This document shows, piece by piece, positions 1 through 7,730 of a stretch of 25,715 nucleotides of DNA (position 1 is its first letter; each line of letters begins with the position of its first letter). Source of the stretch: a virus; IMG/VR virus record IMGVR_UViG_3300047474_000739, positions 1-25,715 of that record, one strand, 5' to 3'. The notes beneath the pieces were generated by a model. The model saw nothing but the letters and a program-made list of their open reading frames with translations, was not told the origin of the DNA and did not search any database. The translations under genes were made by a program, and so were the position numbers.

Positions 1-1
1 A

Positions 2-337
2 CGCGCTCTAGGTGGTTTCGGTGCGGTTGCTGGAAACGGCGGCGGTGCAAACGGAGTAGACAACCGCGGCTCATTATGGTATGACAACGGCGGACTTACT
101 TTTGAGGGCATCAAAGTATTTAAAGCACCTGGAATGCCAGCAGACCATATTGTAGCGGCTGAAAAGTCAAACCTATTTTTTGGAACGGCTTTACTAGAAG
201 ACTTAGGCGCAACAAGTGCCAAGGTTTTAGACATGGCAGACCTAGACGGTAGCGACAATGTTAGAATTGTACTCAGATACCAAGCTGGGGTGCAATACGG
301 CGTTTCGCAAGACTTGACGCTATATACACTAGCATAG
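2..337 (+). CDS. Major capsid protein, C-terminal fragment
   Basis: Open from the window edge in frame 2, so the N-terminal part lies outside. The visible 111 residues start with a Gly/Ala-rich stretch, then FEGIKVFKAPGMPADHIV, NLFFGT, and a C-terminus of the type LDMADLDGSDNVR followed by GVQYG. This combination, a late domain naming a 'loaded' test molecule (NLFFGTxLLED) and ending in a DGSDNVR / AGVQYG pattern, is what I know from HK97-fold capsid proteins of Bacteroidetes phages. It forms the icosahedral shell. A strong terminator follows at 360-400, as expected for a very highly expressed gene. The N-terminal delta/propeptide region cannot be judged. The call rests on remembered family pattern, not on an alignment. 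Confidence 0.8.
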   Translation, partial: RALGGFGAVAGNGGGANGVDNRGSLWYDNGGLTFEGIKVFKAPGMPADHIVAAEKSNLFFGTALLEDLGATSAKVLDMADLDGSDNVRIVLRYQAGVQYGVSQDLTLYTLA

Positions 338-359
338 TAAATAAATAATTCAATAAATT

Positions 360-400
360 AAAGGTGGGTAAGCCGTATAGTGCCTACCTACCTTTTTTTT
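360..400 (+). terminator. Rho-independent terminator after capsid gene
   Basis: Arms 363-370 and 385-392 pair over 8 bp (one G-T wobble), extended by three A-T pairs at the base, and are followed directly by a run of eight T (393-400). It ends the capsid transcript and is followed within 10 bases by a degenerate copy of the late-promoter motif. Confidence 0.85.
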
Positions 401-409
401 TAACTTTTA

Positions 410-419
410 AAATAATATA
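410..419 (+). promoter_or_regulatory. Degenerate late-promoter motif before the tail-tube gene
   Basis: AAATAATATA agrees at 7 of 10 positions with the ACGTTATATA motif found before other virion genes, and keeps the same 3-base distance to the ATG at 423. A TAACTTTT sequence at 401-408 could alternatively be a host-type -7 box. Placement right after a terminator supports a promoter of one kind or the other. Confidence 0.4.
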
Positions 420-422
420 AAT

Positions 423-959
423 ATGAGCTGTAATTCATTAAGTATCGGACGTAAATTGCCCTGTACTAGCTCTGTAGGTGGCATAAAAGCGTTTTACGTT
501 GCTAGCTACGGCACACTAGGCGACCTTACAGTAAGTCCAACAACAGGCGAATTAACCGCAATAACTGGAACGCCAGACCTTTTTAAATACGAGGTTGAGG
601 GTAGCAACGGTTTAGAGCAAGCAATTACATCGTCGGCTGAAAATGGTAGCATTTTTTATGAGCAAACTTTAACGGTAACGCTTAAAAAATTAGATATGGC
701 TACGCAACACGAATTAACCGACATGCTAAAAGCTAGAACGCATATTTTTGTCGAAGACTATAACGAAAATTATTTTCTTATGGGTGCGACAAATGGCGTC
801 CATAGTAGCGGCGGTAGTATTACTACTGGACAAGCCTATGGCGACCTTAGCGGTTTTAGCGCATTGACTTTCGCTGCACAGGAAACGTTGCCAGCGTATT
901 TTACGGCGTCAACTGTAGTAACATCAAACGTAGACGCATCACAAATACAGCCAGCATAA
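423..959 (+). CDS. Putative major tail (tube) protein
   Basis: 178 residues, flanked by terminators at 360-400 and 995-1023, so it is a single-gene transcription unit, which suits an abundant structural protein. Visible pattern: SVGGIKAFYV near residues 17-26, an FYEQTLTVTLKKLD strand at about 78-91, a helix with HELTDMLKAR (96-105), a strand with HIFVEDYNENYFLMG (107-121), and a C-terminal beta segment DLSGFSALTFAAQE (141-154). The order of strands with one central helix fits a tail-tube fold, and I remember similar proteins next to the capsid gene of flavobacterial siphoviruses. A head decoration or other shell protein cannot be excluded. No catalytic motif is visible. Confidence 0.55.
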   Translation: MSCNSLSIGRKLPCTSSVGGIKAFYVASYGTLGDLTVSPTTGELTAITGTPDLFKYEVEGSNGLEQAITSSAENGSIFYEQTLTVTLKKLDMATQHELTDMLKARTHIFVEDYNENYFLMGATNGVHSSGGSITTGQAYGDLSGFSALTFAAQETLPAYFTASTVVTSNVDASQIQPA

Positions 960-994
960 TAGGGGTTTAATATAGGTATATGCTAAGGCTAACT

Positions 995-1023
995 AGAGGG
1001 CGCGGAAACGCGCTCTTTTTTTT
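995..1023 (+). terminator. Rho-independent terminator after tail-tube-like gene
   Basis: GCGCG (1000-1004), GAAA loop (1005-1008) and CGCGC (1009-1013) form a tight hairpin, extended outward by five weaker pairs including two G-T wobbles (995-999 with 1014-1018), and run into T8 (1016-1023). It lies 20 bases before the late-promoter motif at 1043. Confidence 0.9.
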
Positions 1024-1042
1024 GGCAAAAAACTAAATTACA

Positions 1043-1052
1043 ACGTTATATA
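1043..1052 (+). promoter_or_regulatory. Late-promoter motif copy 1 (ACGTTATATA)
   Basis: Exact ACGTTATATA, three bases before the ATG at 1056 and just after a terminator. It is one of five exact copies, all upstream of virion or packaging genes. If the TATA part is a -10 type element, transcription would begin at or very near the start codon, giving a leaderless or almost leaderless message. Confidence 0.75.
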
Positions 1053-1055
1053 TAT

Positions 1056-1472
1056 ATGAAAGTTTTAAAGCCAACAACTGACGAACAAACGTTTTACTTT
1101 ATACCTAAGTATTATGAAATTTCCGCCAAGCTGTTTTTTAGAGACGATCAAACAAACGAGGTCGTAGAATACAACCCTACAATGATTAAAGTTAACGACT
1201 TTATTAAAGTTACTGGCGTTTTTAATTTGCGAGAGGGACATTTTTACGATATGTCTTTAGTTAACAACTTTGACATATGGAATGAAAACCTAGACTTATA
1301 TAGCCAGGCTAGGTATAACTGGAATGACGAAAAACGTACAGAAAATTTAGTCGTAGACAAAATATTTTGTACAGCGCAACCAATAGACCAAAATTTATAC
1401 CAAGAGTATACAATAAATAAAGGCGTTTATAAGACAGACGACAGTTTTGACAATGACTATATTATACTATGA
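1056..1472 (+). CDS. Virion-associated protein of unknown function
   Basis: 138 residues, first gene of the operon that continues through portal, fibre and lysis genes. It overlaps the portal start by four bases (ATGA at 1469-1472). The protein is rich in aromatic residues (Phe, Tyr, Trp) and Asp/Asn, has alternating beta-type patterns (KVNDFIKVTGVFNLREGHFY, residues about 45-64; VVDKIFCTAQ about 99-108), and ends in DNDYIIL. I do not recognise a named family. Position between the tail tube and the portal suggests a head-tail interface or minor structural role, which is an inference from context only. The start is well supported by the late-promoter motif three bases upstream. Confidence 0.75.
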   Translation: MKVLKPTTDEQTFYFIPKYYEISAKLFFRDDQTNEVVEYNPTMIKVNDFIKVTGVFNLREGHFYDMSLVNNFDIWNENLDLYSQARYNWNDEKRTENLVVDKIFCTAQPIDQNLYQEYTINKGVYKTDDSFDNDYIIL

Positions 1473-3250
1473 AAAAAACAACTAAAAAGCCGACTAGCAA
1501 CCCTGGGTTAAAATTTATAAACCTAAATACTTATACGTCGCCAGAAATAATAGAAGACAAAAACCAAAGCTGGGTTTCGTATGGCTCTGACAATAACTAC
1601 TATGGCTACCTTAATGACCTTTTTAACGGCTCGCCTACAAATTCGGCAGCAATAAACGGTATTGCTCAACTTATAGCTGGGCGCGGCGTAGATGCTACAG
1701 ACAGCTCGAAAAAACCAAACGGCTATGCTGTAATGAAAAAACTATTTACAGACGACTGTTTGCACAAAATAGCCATAGACTTAAAGCTATTCGGACAGGC
1801 AAGCGTCCAGGTTATTTACAATGAAGAGCGCACGCAAATAGTACAAGTAGAGCATTTTCCTATTGAGACATTAAGACCAGAGCGTTGTAACGAAGACGGC
1901 GACATTGAGGCATACTACTATAGTAACGACTGGGCAGACGTAAAAAATAAAAGCGAATTAAAACGTATACCAGCTTTTGGAATGTCAACAGAGGCTTTAG
2001 AAATATATTGTATAAAACCATATAAGCCAGGTTTCGTATATTTTTCGCCACCAGACTACCAGGGGGGTTGCCAGTATATAGAAATGGAAACCGAAATAAG
2101 CAATTTTCATTTAAACAGCTTACTAAACGGCATGTCGCCTAGCCTTTTAATGAATATGAATAGCGGCATACCAGACGAAGACACCCAGCGCGAAATTGAA
2201 CAAAAAATTTACCAAAAATATACTGGTACGTCAAATAGTGGTCGTATAATTTTAGCCTTTAACAATGGCGCAGAAGAGCAAGCGACTATCGAGACTGTAC
2301 AACTATCGGACGCGCATCAACAATATGAGTTTTTAAGTCGTGAAAGCGGCGCGAAAATTTTGGTTAGCCATAGAATTACAAGTCCTTTATTGCTAGGAAT
2401 TAAAAGCGACGGCAACGGTTTTTCGTCAAATGCCGACGAGCTAAAAAACAGCTCTATTTTATTTGACAATACAGTAATAAGACCGTTTCAAGACTTAATA
2501 CTAAAAGCGTTTGACACTATACTAGCATTTAACGACGTTAGCTTAAACCTATATATTAAGACACTACAGCCGCTAGAGTTTGTAGACTTAGAAAACGCAA
2601 ATACAAAAGAAGAGGTCGAAGAGCAAACAGGTCAAAAAAAAGAATTTAGCAGCGACGCGCCAGAGCTTACAGACGAAATAGCCGCGGCAGTTTTAGAACG
2701 CTTAGAAACTGTAGGCGAAGACGAAGACCTAGAAAACTGGGACTTAATAGACGCTAGACCAGCAAACGAATACGACGCTGACGTAAGGGGTGGTTTAAAC
2801 TTAGCTAGTACAGTAAAAAGTACGCCAAACCAAAAAAGCGACCAAGACACGCTAATAATAAAAGTACGTTACGCTTATATGGGCAACAACAACCCACAAA
2901 GAGACTTTTGCCAGAAAATGTGGAATGCCAAAAAAATATACCGCGTCGAAGACTTAGACAGCGACAACCCAAATTACAACGGTAATGCAAACGGCGTTAA
3001 CCCAGGCTTAGGAATAGGCGGTGCGGACAATTACAATATATTTTTATATAAAGGCGGTGCAAACTGTAGACATTATTTTGAGCGTAGAACGTACCTAAGA
3101 AAAAACAATAAAAAAATTACAGTTACCGAGGCTATTAAGAAAATAAACGAGCTTGATCCTAGCTTACGCAAAGAGGCACGCATCGTTAAAAACCCAAAAG
3201 AGGTAGCTATGTACCCAGCAGACATGCCAAACAACGGTTATTACAATTAA
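1469..3250 (+). CDS. Phage portal protein with C-terminal extra domain
   Basis: 593 residues. Residues about 30-370 follow the portal pattern: an N-terminal WVSYGSDNNYYGYL segment, a helical stem region with IDLKLFGQASVQVIY, VEHFPIETLRPER, and a clip/crown part with SHRITSPLLLG and FSSNADELKNSS. An acidic linker (about 380-455, with EEVEEQTGQ and GEDEDLENWDLID) leads to a separate C-terminal domain (about 465-593) containing RDFCQKMWNAKKIYR, GGANCRHYFERRTY and MPNNGYY. I remember this last domain as a module attached to portals or prohead proteases of Bacteroidetes phages. Its conserved Cys/His residues suggest metal binding or a MuF-like role inside the capsid. Portals form the 12-subunit ring through which the terminase pumps DNA. 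The gene lies downstream of the capsid gene, which is not the usual order. Confidence 0.8.
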   Translation: MKKTTKKPTSNPGLKFINLNTYTSPEIIEDKNQSWVSYGSDNNYYGYLNDLFNGSPTNSAAINGIAQLIAGRGVDATDSSKKPNGYAVMKKLFTDDCLHKIAIDLKLFGQASVQVIYNEERTQIVQVEHFPIETLRPERCNEDGDIEAYYYSNDWADVKNKSELKRIPAFGMSTEALEIYCIKPYKPGFVYFSPPDYQGGCQYIEMETEISNFHLNSLLNGMSPSLLMNMNSGIPDEDTQREIEQKIYQKYTGTSNSGRIILAFNNGAEEQATIETVQLSDAHQQYEFLSRESGAKILVSHRITSPLLLGIKSDGNGFSSNADELKNSSILFDNTVIRPFQDLILKAFDTILAFNDVSLNLYIKTLQPLEFVDLENANTKEEVEEQTGQKKEFSSDAPELTDEIAAAVLERLETVGEDEDLENWDLIDARPANEYDADVRGGLNLASTVKSTPNQKSDQDTLIIKVRYAYMGNNNPQRDFCQKMWNAKKIYRVEDLDSDNPNYNGNANGVNPGLGIGGADNYNIFLYKGGANCRHYFERRTYLRKNNKKITVTEAIKKINELDPSLRKEARIVKNPKEVAMYPADMPNNGYYN

Positions 3251-3254
3251 AATT

Positions 3255-3779
3255 ATGGCGACAGCATTATTTATAAATAGGACAGACTTAGTTAAAAACA
3301 CTATAATAAACGGAAACGTAGACACCGACTTGTTTTTGCAGTCGGTAAAGCTCGCGCAACAAACGCACGTTTTACAGTATTGCGGCTCGGCATTGTACGA
3401 CCAAATTTCAAACAAAATACTTGCTAGTCAAGATGAAGTTAACCCAGTACCTATAGACGCTGACACGCAAGCGTTACTTAATGACTATTTACAACCTATG
3501 CTTATACATTTTAGTATGGTTGACTATTTGCCTTTTTGCTCGTTTCAAATAAAAAACGGCGGTCTATATAAGACAACTAGCGAAACAGGCGCAAATGTAA
3601 ATAAAGACGAGGTTGACTATTTAGTGCAAAAGCATCGAAGTAGTGCCGAATTTTATACCAGGCGTTTTATTGACTATATGAGTTTTAACGCGGCGGCTAA
3701 ATTTCCTAAGTATTACGAAAACAGAAACGAGCAAATGCAGCCAGAAAAAAGCGCGGCATTTACAGGCTGGGTATTATGA
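3255..3779 (+). CDS. Head-completion / connector protein (DUF6712-like)
   Basis: 174 residues starting 4 bases after the portal stop. Pattern: LFINRTDLVKNTIINGNVDTDLF (about residues 5-27), QYCGSALYDQI, a long helical LLNDYLQPMLIHFSMVDYLPF segment (about 74-94), GGLYKTTSE, a DEVDYLVQKHRSSAEFYTRRFIDYM helix, and a C-terminal FTGWVL. This series matches my memory of the DUF6712 family, placed directly after portal genes, with an all-helical shape like the gp6-type head-tail adaptors that form a ring under the portal. The function is inferred from the family's position, not from a catalytic signature. Confidence 0.7.
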   Translation: MATALFINRTDLVKNTIINGNVDTDLFLQSVKLAQQTHVLQYCGSALYDQISNKILASQDEVNPVPIDADTQALLNDYLQPMLIHFSMVDYLPFCSFQIKNGGLYKTTSETGANVNKDEVDYLVQKHRSSAEFYTRRFIDYMSFNAAAKFPKYYENRNEQMQPEKSAAFTGWVL

Positions 3780-3877
3780 AAAAACAGTATAAAATAAAAA
3801 CGACAAACGTAAAAAAGCTAGTAAGCTACTTACGTAAACAAAACAAACAAAATGGCAAATACAATAAACTGGGGTAA
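3776..3877 (+). CDS. Small basic protein, hypothetical (33 aa)
   Basis: An ATG overlapping the stop of the connector gene (ATGA) opens a 33-residue frame, MKKQYKIKTTNVKKLVSYLR at its start, that runs 26 bases into the next gene. Very basic and helical. The tight ATGA coupling, and the otherwise unexplained 72-base gap between the two larger genes, support translation. The small size and the overlap with 3852 keep confidence moderate. No function can be given. Confidence 0.45.
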   Translation: MKKQYKIKTTNVKKLVSYLRKQNKQNGKYNKLG

Positions 3878-4340
3878 AATTTATTGCTATATGTCCGACT
3901 GGGACAGCTGGGGGGACGTACAAAACAAGCGGTCAATACAAAACCTTGCCGCACCAGACTGTCTAGTAGAGCAAGTCGCATGCGGCGCGTCTAGTAGTTT
4001 TAGCGGTGGGCAACAATTTCCTACTTACTTAAACGTAAACCTAGGTACTGGCACAGGCGTAGTTACATTAACTTACGATGCTTACGGAATACCAGACAAA
4101 TTTGAGGTTTGGTTTGACGGCAATAAAGTCATAGATACTGGCTACAGAGGCGACGCATTTAGACAAGCGGCTTTAGACGCCGCTCTAGCTGAACGCGGTT
4201 TGCCTAGCGAGCCAATAGTAGGCGCGGCGTTTGGTACGGCTACATTTAACAAAACAACAACAGCGTCTACGGCACAAATTCGAGTATATGCGCCTATGAG
4301 CGGCACAGGCTGGATAACCGAATTAAGCTGTCCAGTATAA
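3852..4340 (+). CDS. Virion protein, probable beta-sandwich binding domain
   Basis: 162 residues. N-terminal YCYMSDWDSWGD, then a long beta-rich region: GTGTGVVTLTYDAYGIPD followed by KFEVWFDGNKVIDTGYRGD (about residues 68-105), and a closing pair of strands ending in WITELSCPV. The TYDAYGxPDKFEVxFDG / VIDTGYRGD pattern recurs in phage and bacterial surface proteins as a jelly-roll-like module that packs against a partner. It sits just before the tail fibre, so a fibre-associated, baseplate or adhesin-accessory role is plausible. No enzyme motif is visible. The start is the only ATG in good context; the gene overlaps the small basic frame at 3776. Confidence 0.6.
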   Translation: MANTINWGKIYCYMSDWDSWGDVQNKRSIQNLAAPDCLVEQVACGASSSFSGGQQFPTYLNVNLGTGTGVVTLTYDAYGIPDKFEVWFDGNKVIDTGYRGDAFRQAALDAALAERGLPSEPIVGAAFGTATFNKTTTASTAQIRVYAPMSGTGWITELSCPV

Positions 4341-4359
4341 AAAAAAATAAAACTTAGAT

Positions 4360-6567
4360 ATGAGTACACTAACAAACAAAAGAATAAGCGACACTTACAA
4401 AGGTCTACTTAAAACGGCAGACGAAAGTACACTATCGGAAACACCTATTGCAATTTCTGACGGCGACGGCAACAGCTCTGGCGTACTTTTAGACAACGGC
4501 GGAAATTTAAAAGTAAATAATACTGTAGAGTTTGGCAGCCTTAAAGATGCTGACGAAGACATTACTATTGAAAAATTTGTAGACGAGGCAGACGGCATAG
4601 AAAACAACGACAACGACACAAGCCTACCAACTAGCGCGGCTGTAAAAAACTATGTAGACACAAAAATAACCGCAGAAGACTTAGACTTTAGCGGAAACGG
4701 CGGTACTGGCGACGTAGACCTGGACAGCGAAACATTTGAAATAAAAGGCTCTAACGGTATATTTACAAACGCAAGTGATAATGTACTAATTGTAAGCGGT
4801 AGTGCCTTAGAAGCGGCTATAAACAGCAATACAGCGGACATAGCTACAAACGTTTCGGACATAGCTACAAATGCTAGCGGCATAAGTACAAACGCTACAA
4901 ATATCGGTACTAACGCAACCAATATAGCGTCAAACGATACCGACATAGCTACCAATGCGGCAAACATAGCGACTAACGTTACTAACATATCTACAAACGA
5001 AAGTAACATAGCAACAAACGCAACTAACATAGCCGCTAATACAACCGACATAGCAACGAATGCGGCTGACATAGCAAATAACGATACTGACATTTCAAAT
5101 TTGCAGACAAGCGTTGCTACAAACGTTACTGATATTGCTAGTAATGCAAATGACATTTTGCAAAACGCTACTGAAATAGCTACAAATGCCTCTGGAATAT
5201 CGACAAATGCAGCTGGCATAGCTACAAATTCTACTGACATAGCTACAAATGCGTCTGACATTACAAACAATGCAGCAAATATATCGACAAATACAGCTCA
5301 AATTTCAACAAATACAGCTGGAATTGCAACCAACGTAGGCGACATTTCTACAAATGCTACAAACATTTCTACAAATACTACAAACATAGCTACCAACGCT
5401 AGTAATATAGCAACCAATGTTACAAGTATTGCCTCTAATACTAGCAACATATCTACTAATACATCTAGTATTGCTACTAATGCAACTAATATAGCAACGA
5501 ATACAGGGAATATAACTACAAACGCTACAGACATAGCAGACCTACAAACCGACTTAGGCTTAAAAGTCAATAAGGCTGGCGACACAATGACTGGCGCATT
5601 GACAGTAAACGCAAAATTTACAGCAAATGACGTAGACAAACACGCGCCGAGCGTTGTTTATGACGCGGACGCTGGGCAAGTTTTAAAGAACGAAGACAGC
5701 GAGCTAGCAATAGGCTTAGGATCTGTATACCCTACAGCGGTTAACTACCCTTTGTGGGTGCAAGGTCGTAAAAACGACGACACCGCAAGGAATATTTGTT
5801 TGCAGCCTGTAGACGGCAGCGTACAAATAGGAGTAGACAACTTTAATGGCGACAAAGGCTCTTTAGCTACTGGTTATGAAAATAAAATAAACGGCAAATT
5901 TTCGTTTGCAACTGGTAAATTAAACGTTTTAGGTACAAGCGAGGTTACGGCAGCCATAGGTAGGTTAAACGAAGTTAATGGTTTAGGTAGTACGGCTATC
6001 GGTAGTAACAATACAGTAACAAAAAAAAACACAGTCGTTATAGGTAGTGGCAACACCGCAAATAATGAAAATAATTATATTTTAGGCTTTTCGAATACTA
6101 CTGAACAAGCACAAAGTACAGCCGTTGGTAGGTTTAATAACTTAGACAGTGCAAAAATTGTTTCAGTCGGACACAATAATACATCAAGCGGTACTACAGA
6201 CAACGCTACGTCTTTTGGTTATCTAAATGAGAGCCTACACTCAAATAGCCATTTATTTGGACAGGGATTAGAAAGCTCTCAAGCAAAAGAGATTATAATA
6301 GGTAAATTTAACGCGCCGCCGAGCAACCCAACTGGCACAGGCACAAGGAACGCAAATGTAATTATAGCCGTAGGGACTGGAGAATTTGCTGGCGCAACTA
6401 TGAATGCAGTAGAGTATTACGGTTTTAATGACGGCAGTATGCAAGTTATACATAAGGCTTTATACAATGCTAATAGTTACGCAAACGACACCGACGCTAG
6501 CGCTGGCGGCGTACCGCTAGGCGGACTGTACAGACATAATAACGACGTAAAAATTAGAATGACTTAA
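4360..6567 (+). CDS. Tail fibre with long tandem heptad coiled coil
   Basis: 735 residues. Residues about 1-155 form an N-terminal attachment part with VKVNN-like and DTSLPTSAAVKNYVDTKI segments. Residues about 160-397 are 33-34 uninterrupted heptads with consensus A/S-T-N-x-x-D/N-I, giving a long trimeric coiled-coil shaft. Then LGLKVNKAGDTMTGALTVN (a phage-fibre hinge motif) and a C-terminal part with G-N/S-x-N repeats (TGYENKINGKFSFATG, AIGSNNTV, VVIGSGNT, VGRFNN) that resemble YadA/Hep_Hag head repeats, forming a left-handed beta-roll tip. No S74 chaperone is visible at the end, which reads DVKIRMT. It is the likely receptor-binding fibre. The lysis genes follow after 2 bases. Confidence 0.85.
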   Translation: MSTLTNKRISDTYKGLLKTADESTLSETPIAISDGDGNSSGVLLDNGGNLKVNNTVEFGSLKDADEDITIEKFVDEADGIENNDNDTSLPTSAAVKNYVDTKITAEDLDFSGNGGTGDVDLDSETFEIKGSNGIFTNASDNVLIVSGSALEAAINSNTADIATNVSDIATNASGISTNATNIGTNATNIASNDTDIATNAANIATNVTNISTNESNIATNATNIAANTTDIATNAADIANNDTDISNLQTSVATNVTDIASNANDILQNATEIATNASGISTNAAGIATNSTDIATNASDITNNAANISTNTAQISTNTAGIATNVGDISTNATNISTNTTNIATNASNIATNVTSIASNTSNISTNTSSIATNATNIATNTGNITTNATDIADLQTDLGLKVNKAGDTMTGALTVNAKFTANDVDKHAPSVVYDADAGQVLKNEDSELAIGLGSVYPTAVNYPLWVQGRKNDDTARNICLQPVDGSVQIGVDNFNGDKGSLATGYENKINGKFSFATGKLNVLGTSEVTAAIGRLNEVNGLGSTAIGSNNTVTKKNTVVIGSGNTANNENNYILGFSNTTEQAQSTAVGRFNNLDSAKIVSVGHNNTSSGTTDNATSFGYLNESLHSNSHLFGQGLESSQAKEIIIGKFNAPPSNPTGTGTRNANVIIAVGTGEFAGATMNAVEYYGFNDGSMQVIHKALYNANSYANDTDASAGGVPLGGLYRHNNDVKIRMT
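4840..5550 (+). repeat. About 33 tandem degenerate 21-bp repeats in the fibre gene
   Basis: Each 21-bp unit encodes one heptad, with cores such as GACATAGCTACAAATGC and AACATATCTACAAACG. The units have drifted at synonymous positions, so this is an old array held by protein selection, not a recent duplication. Recombination between units would change shaft length in 7-residue steps. Confidence 0.85.
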
Positions 6568-6569
6568 TT

Positions 6570-6725
6570 ATGGACGCAACAAGTTTAAAAATATATAGTT
6601 TTAACTTATCGGCTATGACTGTTAGCTCGCTTAATATCGTTGAAGATAGTTTGAAAATTTTACTTCTTTTAGTTACAATAGGCTACACTTTGTCAAAATG
6701 GCTAGAAATGCGAAAAAAGAAATAG
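6570..6725 (+). CDS. Small one-pass membrane protein, holin-like
   Basis: 51 residues starting 2 bases after the fibre stop. Residues about 24-45 (EDSLKILLLLVTIGYTLSKW) form one hydrophobic helix, followed by a basic tail EMRKKK, so the C-terminus should stay cytoplasmic. The N-terminal SLKIYSFNLSAMTVSSLN pattern is one I recall from small proteins directly before amidases in flavobacterial phages. It lies immediately upstream of the amidase, which supports a lysis role as holin, antiholin or pinholin, although a second and better holin candidate occurs at 7313. Confidence 0.65.
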   Translation: MDATSLKIYSFNLSAMTVSSLNIVEDSLKILLLLVTIGYTLSKWLEMRKKK

Positions 6726-6738
6726 CTAAAAGTTTAAT

Positions 6739-7161
6739 ATGCGTAAAGTCAATAAAATAATTATTCATTGTACGGCTACGCCAGAGGGTAGAGACGTAAG
6801 TATTGACGAAGTAAGACGCTGGCACGTAAAAGAGCGAGGCTGGCGCGACGTAGGCTATCATTTTTTAATACGTTTAGACGGCACAGTCGAAGAGGGTAGA
6901 CCTATAGAAATGACAGGCGCGCATACGCGAGGGCATAACTGGGACAGCATCGGAATTGCTTACGCTGGCGGAATGTCAAAAGATATGACAGAGCCAAAAG
7001 ACACGCGTACTGACGAACAAAAAGACAGTTTTGTAGACTTACTGTGCCAGCTGCATGACTGTTACGGCGGTACAATTTACGGACATAGAGACTTTAGCGA
7101 AAAAGCCTGTCCAAGTTTTGACGCAAAAACTGAATACGAAAACATAAGCAACCGTTACTAA
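6739..7161 (+). CDS. N-acetylmuramoyl-L-alanine amidase (endolysin)
   Basis: 140 residues, the whole length of a minimal Amidase_2 / T7-lysozyme domain. Zinc ligands are in place: His10 (IIIHCTAT), His116 (YGHRDFS) and Cys124 (KACPSFD). The T7 catalytic equivalents Tyr40 (GYHFLI) and Lys122 are also present. It cuts the bond between MurNAc and L-Ala of peptidoglycan. No signal peptide or cell-wall-binding domain is seen, so export depends on a holin. It overlaps the next frame by one base (TAATG). The presence of every metal ligand suggests an active enzyme. Confidence 0.95.
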   Translation: MRKVNKIIIHCTATPEGRDVSIDEVRRWHVKERGWRDVGYHFLIRLDGTVEEGRPIEMTGAHTRGHNWDSIGIAYAGGMSKDMTEPKDTRTDEQKDSFVDLLCQLHDCYGGTIYGHRDFSEKACPSFDAKTEYENISNRY

Positions 7162-7316
7162 TGGCATATAGTTTTAGCATAATGTCTTTAATACCTACAG
7201 GAATGATCCTAGGCTGGGCGTATTACCCAAGAGACGTAGAAAATAATTACAGCGAGGTTAATTTGTATTTACTTTTTATACAACTACAATTTCGCTGGGC
7301 AAACACCGCAATATGA
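7161..7316 (+). CDS. Small hydrophobic protein in lysis cassette
   Basis: 51 residues, coupled to the amidase by TAATG and to the following holin by ATGA, which makes translation likely. The N-terminus MAYSFSIMSLIPTGMILGWA is hydrophobic enough for a membrane helix or signal anchor. A second hydrophobic stretch (LYLLFIQLQFRW) occurs near the end. The position between amidase and holin fits an Rz-like, antiholin or inner-membrane lysis accessory role, but no lipobox or coiled coil typical of spanins is seen. Function unknown. Confidence 0.6.
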   Translation: MAYSFSIMSLIPTGMILGWAYYPRDVENNYSEVNLYLLFIQLQFRWANTAI

Positions 7317-7708
7317 AAAAAATAATAAACTGGTTTTCGACAGGCGTAATAGGCGAAATAAACAAAGTTATAGACAACTTATTTACTAGCGACGAAGAGC
7401 GCATGCACGCTAAAAATGAAATGCTTAAAATACTTAAAGAGCAACAGCTAGAATTGCAACGCTTACAAACAGAAATTATAGTAGCCGAGGCAAACGGAAA
7501 CTGGCTACAACGTAGCTGGCGACCTATTTTAATGCTAGCGTTTGGGTTTATAGTTATTTATGTAAAGTTTCTAGCACCATTATTTGACTTTAAAATACCA
7601 GAGTTAGAAAACGAGTTTTGGAATTTACTACAAATAGGCATAGGCGGCTATGTTATAGGGCGTACAGGCGAAAAAATAGCTAAGGAATACGCTAGTACCA
7701 AAAAGTAA
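7313..7708 (+). CDS. Holin of the GTA/3TM type
   Basis: 131 residues. An N-terminal amphipathic part, a charged helix (about 27-60, EERMHAKNEMLKILKEQQ), then NGNWLQRSWRPILML at 61-75, which is the hallmark of the gene-transfer-agent type holin family. Hydrophobic segments at about 72-91 and 103-117, then GRTGEKIAKEY. It would open the inner membrane so the amidase at 6739 reaches peptidoglycan. It ends the late operon, and is followed by A/T-rich repeats and a terminator. Confidence 0.8.
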   Translation: MKKIINWFSTGVIGEINKVIDNLFTSDEERMHAKNEMLKILKEQQLELQRLQTEIIVAEANGNWLQRSWRPILMLAFGFIVIYVKFLAPLFDFKIPELENEFWNLLQIGIGGYVIGRTGEKIAKEYASTKK

Positions 7709-7730
7709 TTTAATGAGCTTAAAAGCTCTT

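Noticed and set aside
4650-5270. 206-residue minus-strand frame
   Set aside because: It is the antisense of the heptad repeats of the tail fibre; the low-complexity V/A/M/S/F sequence follows from the repeat, not from a gene.
4840-5550. CRISPR array
   Set aside because: The 21-bp units are contiguous, degenerate and coding; there are no unique spacers.
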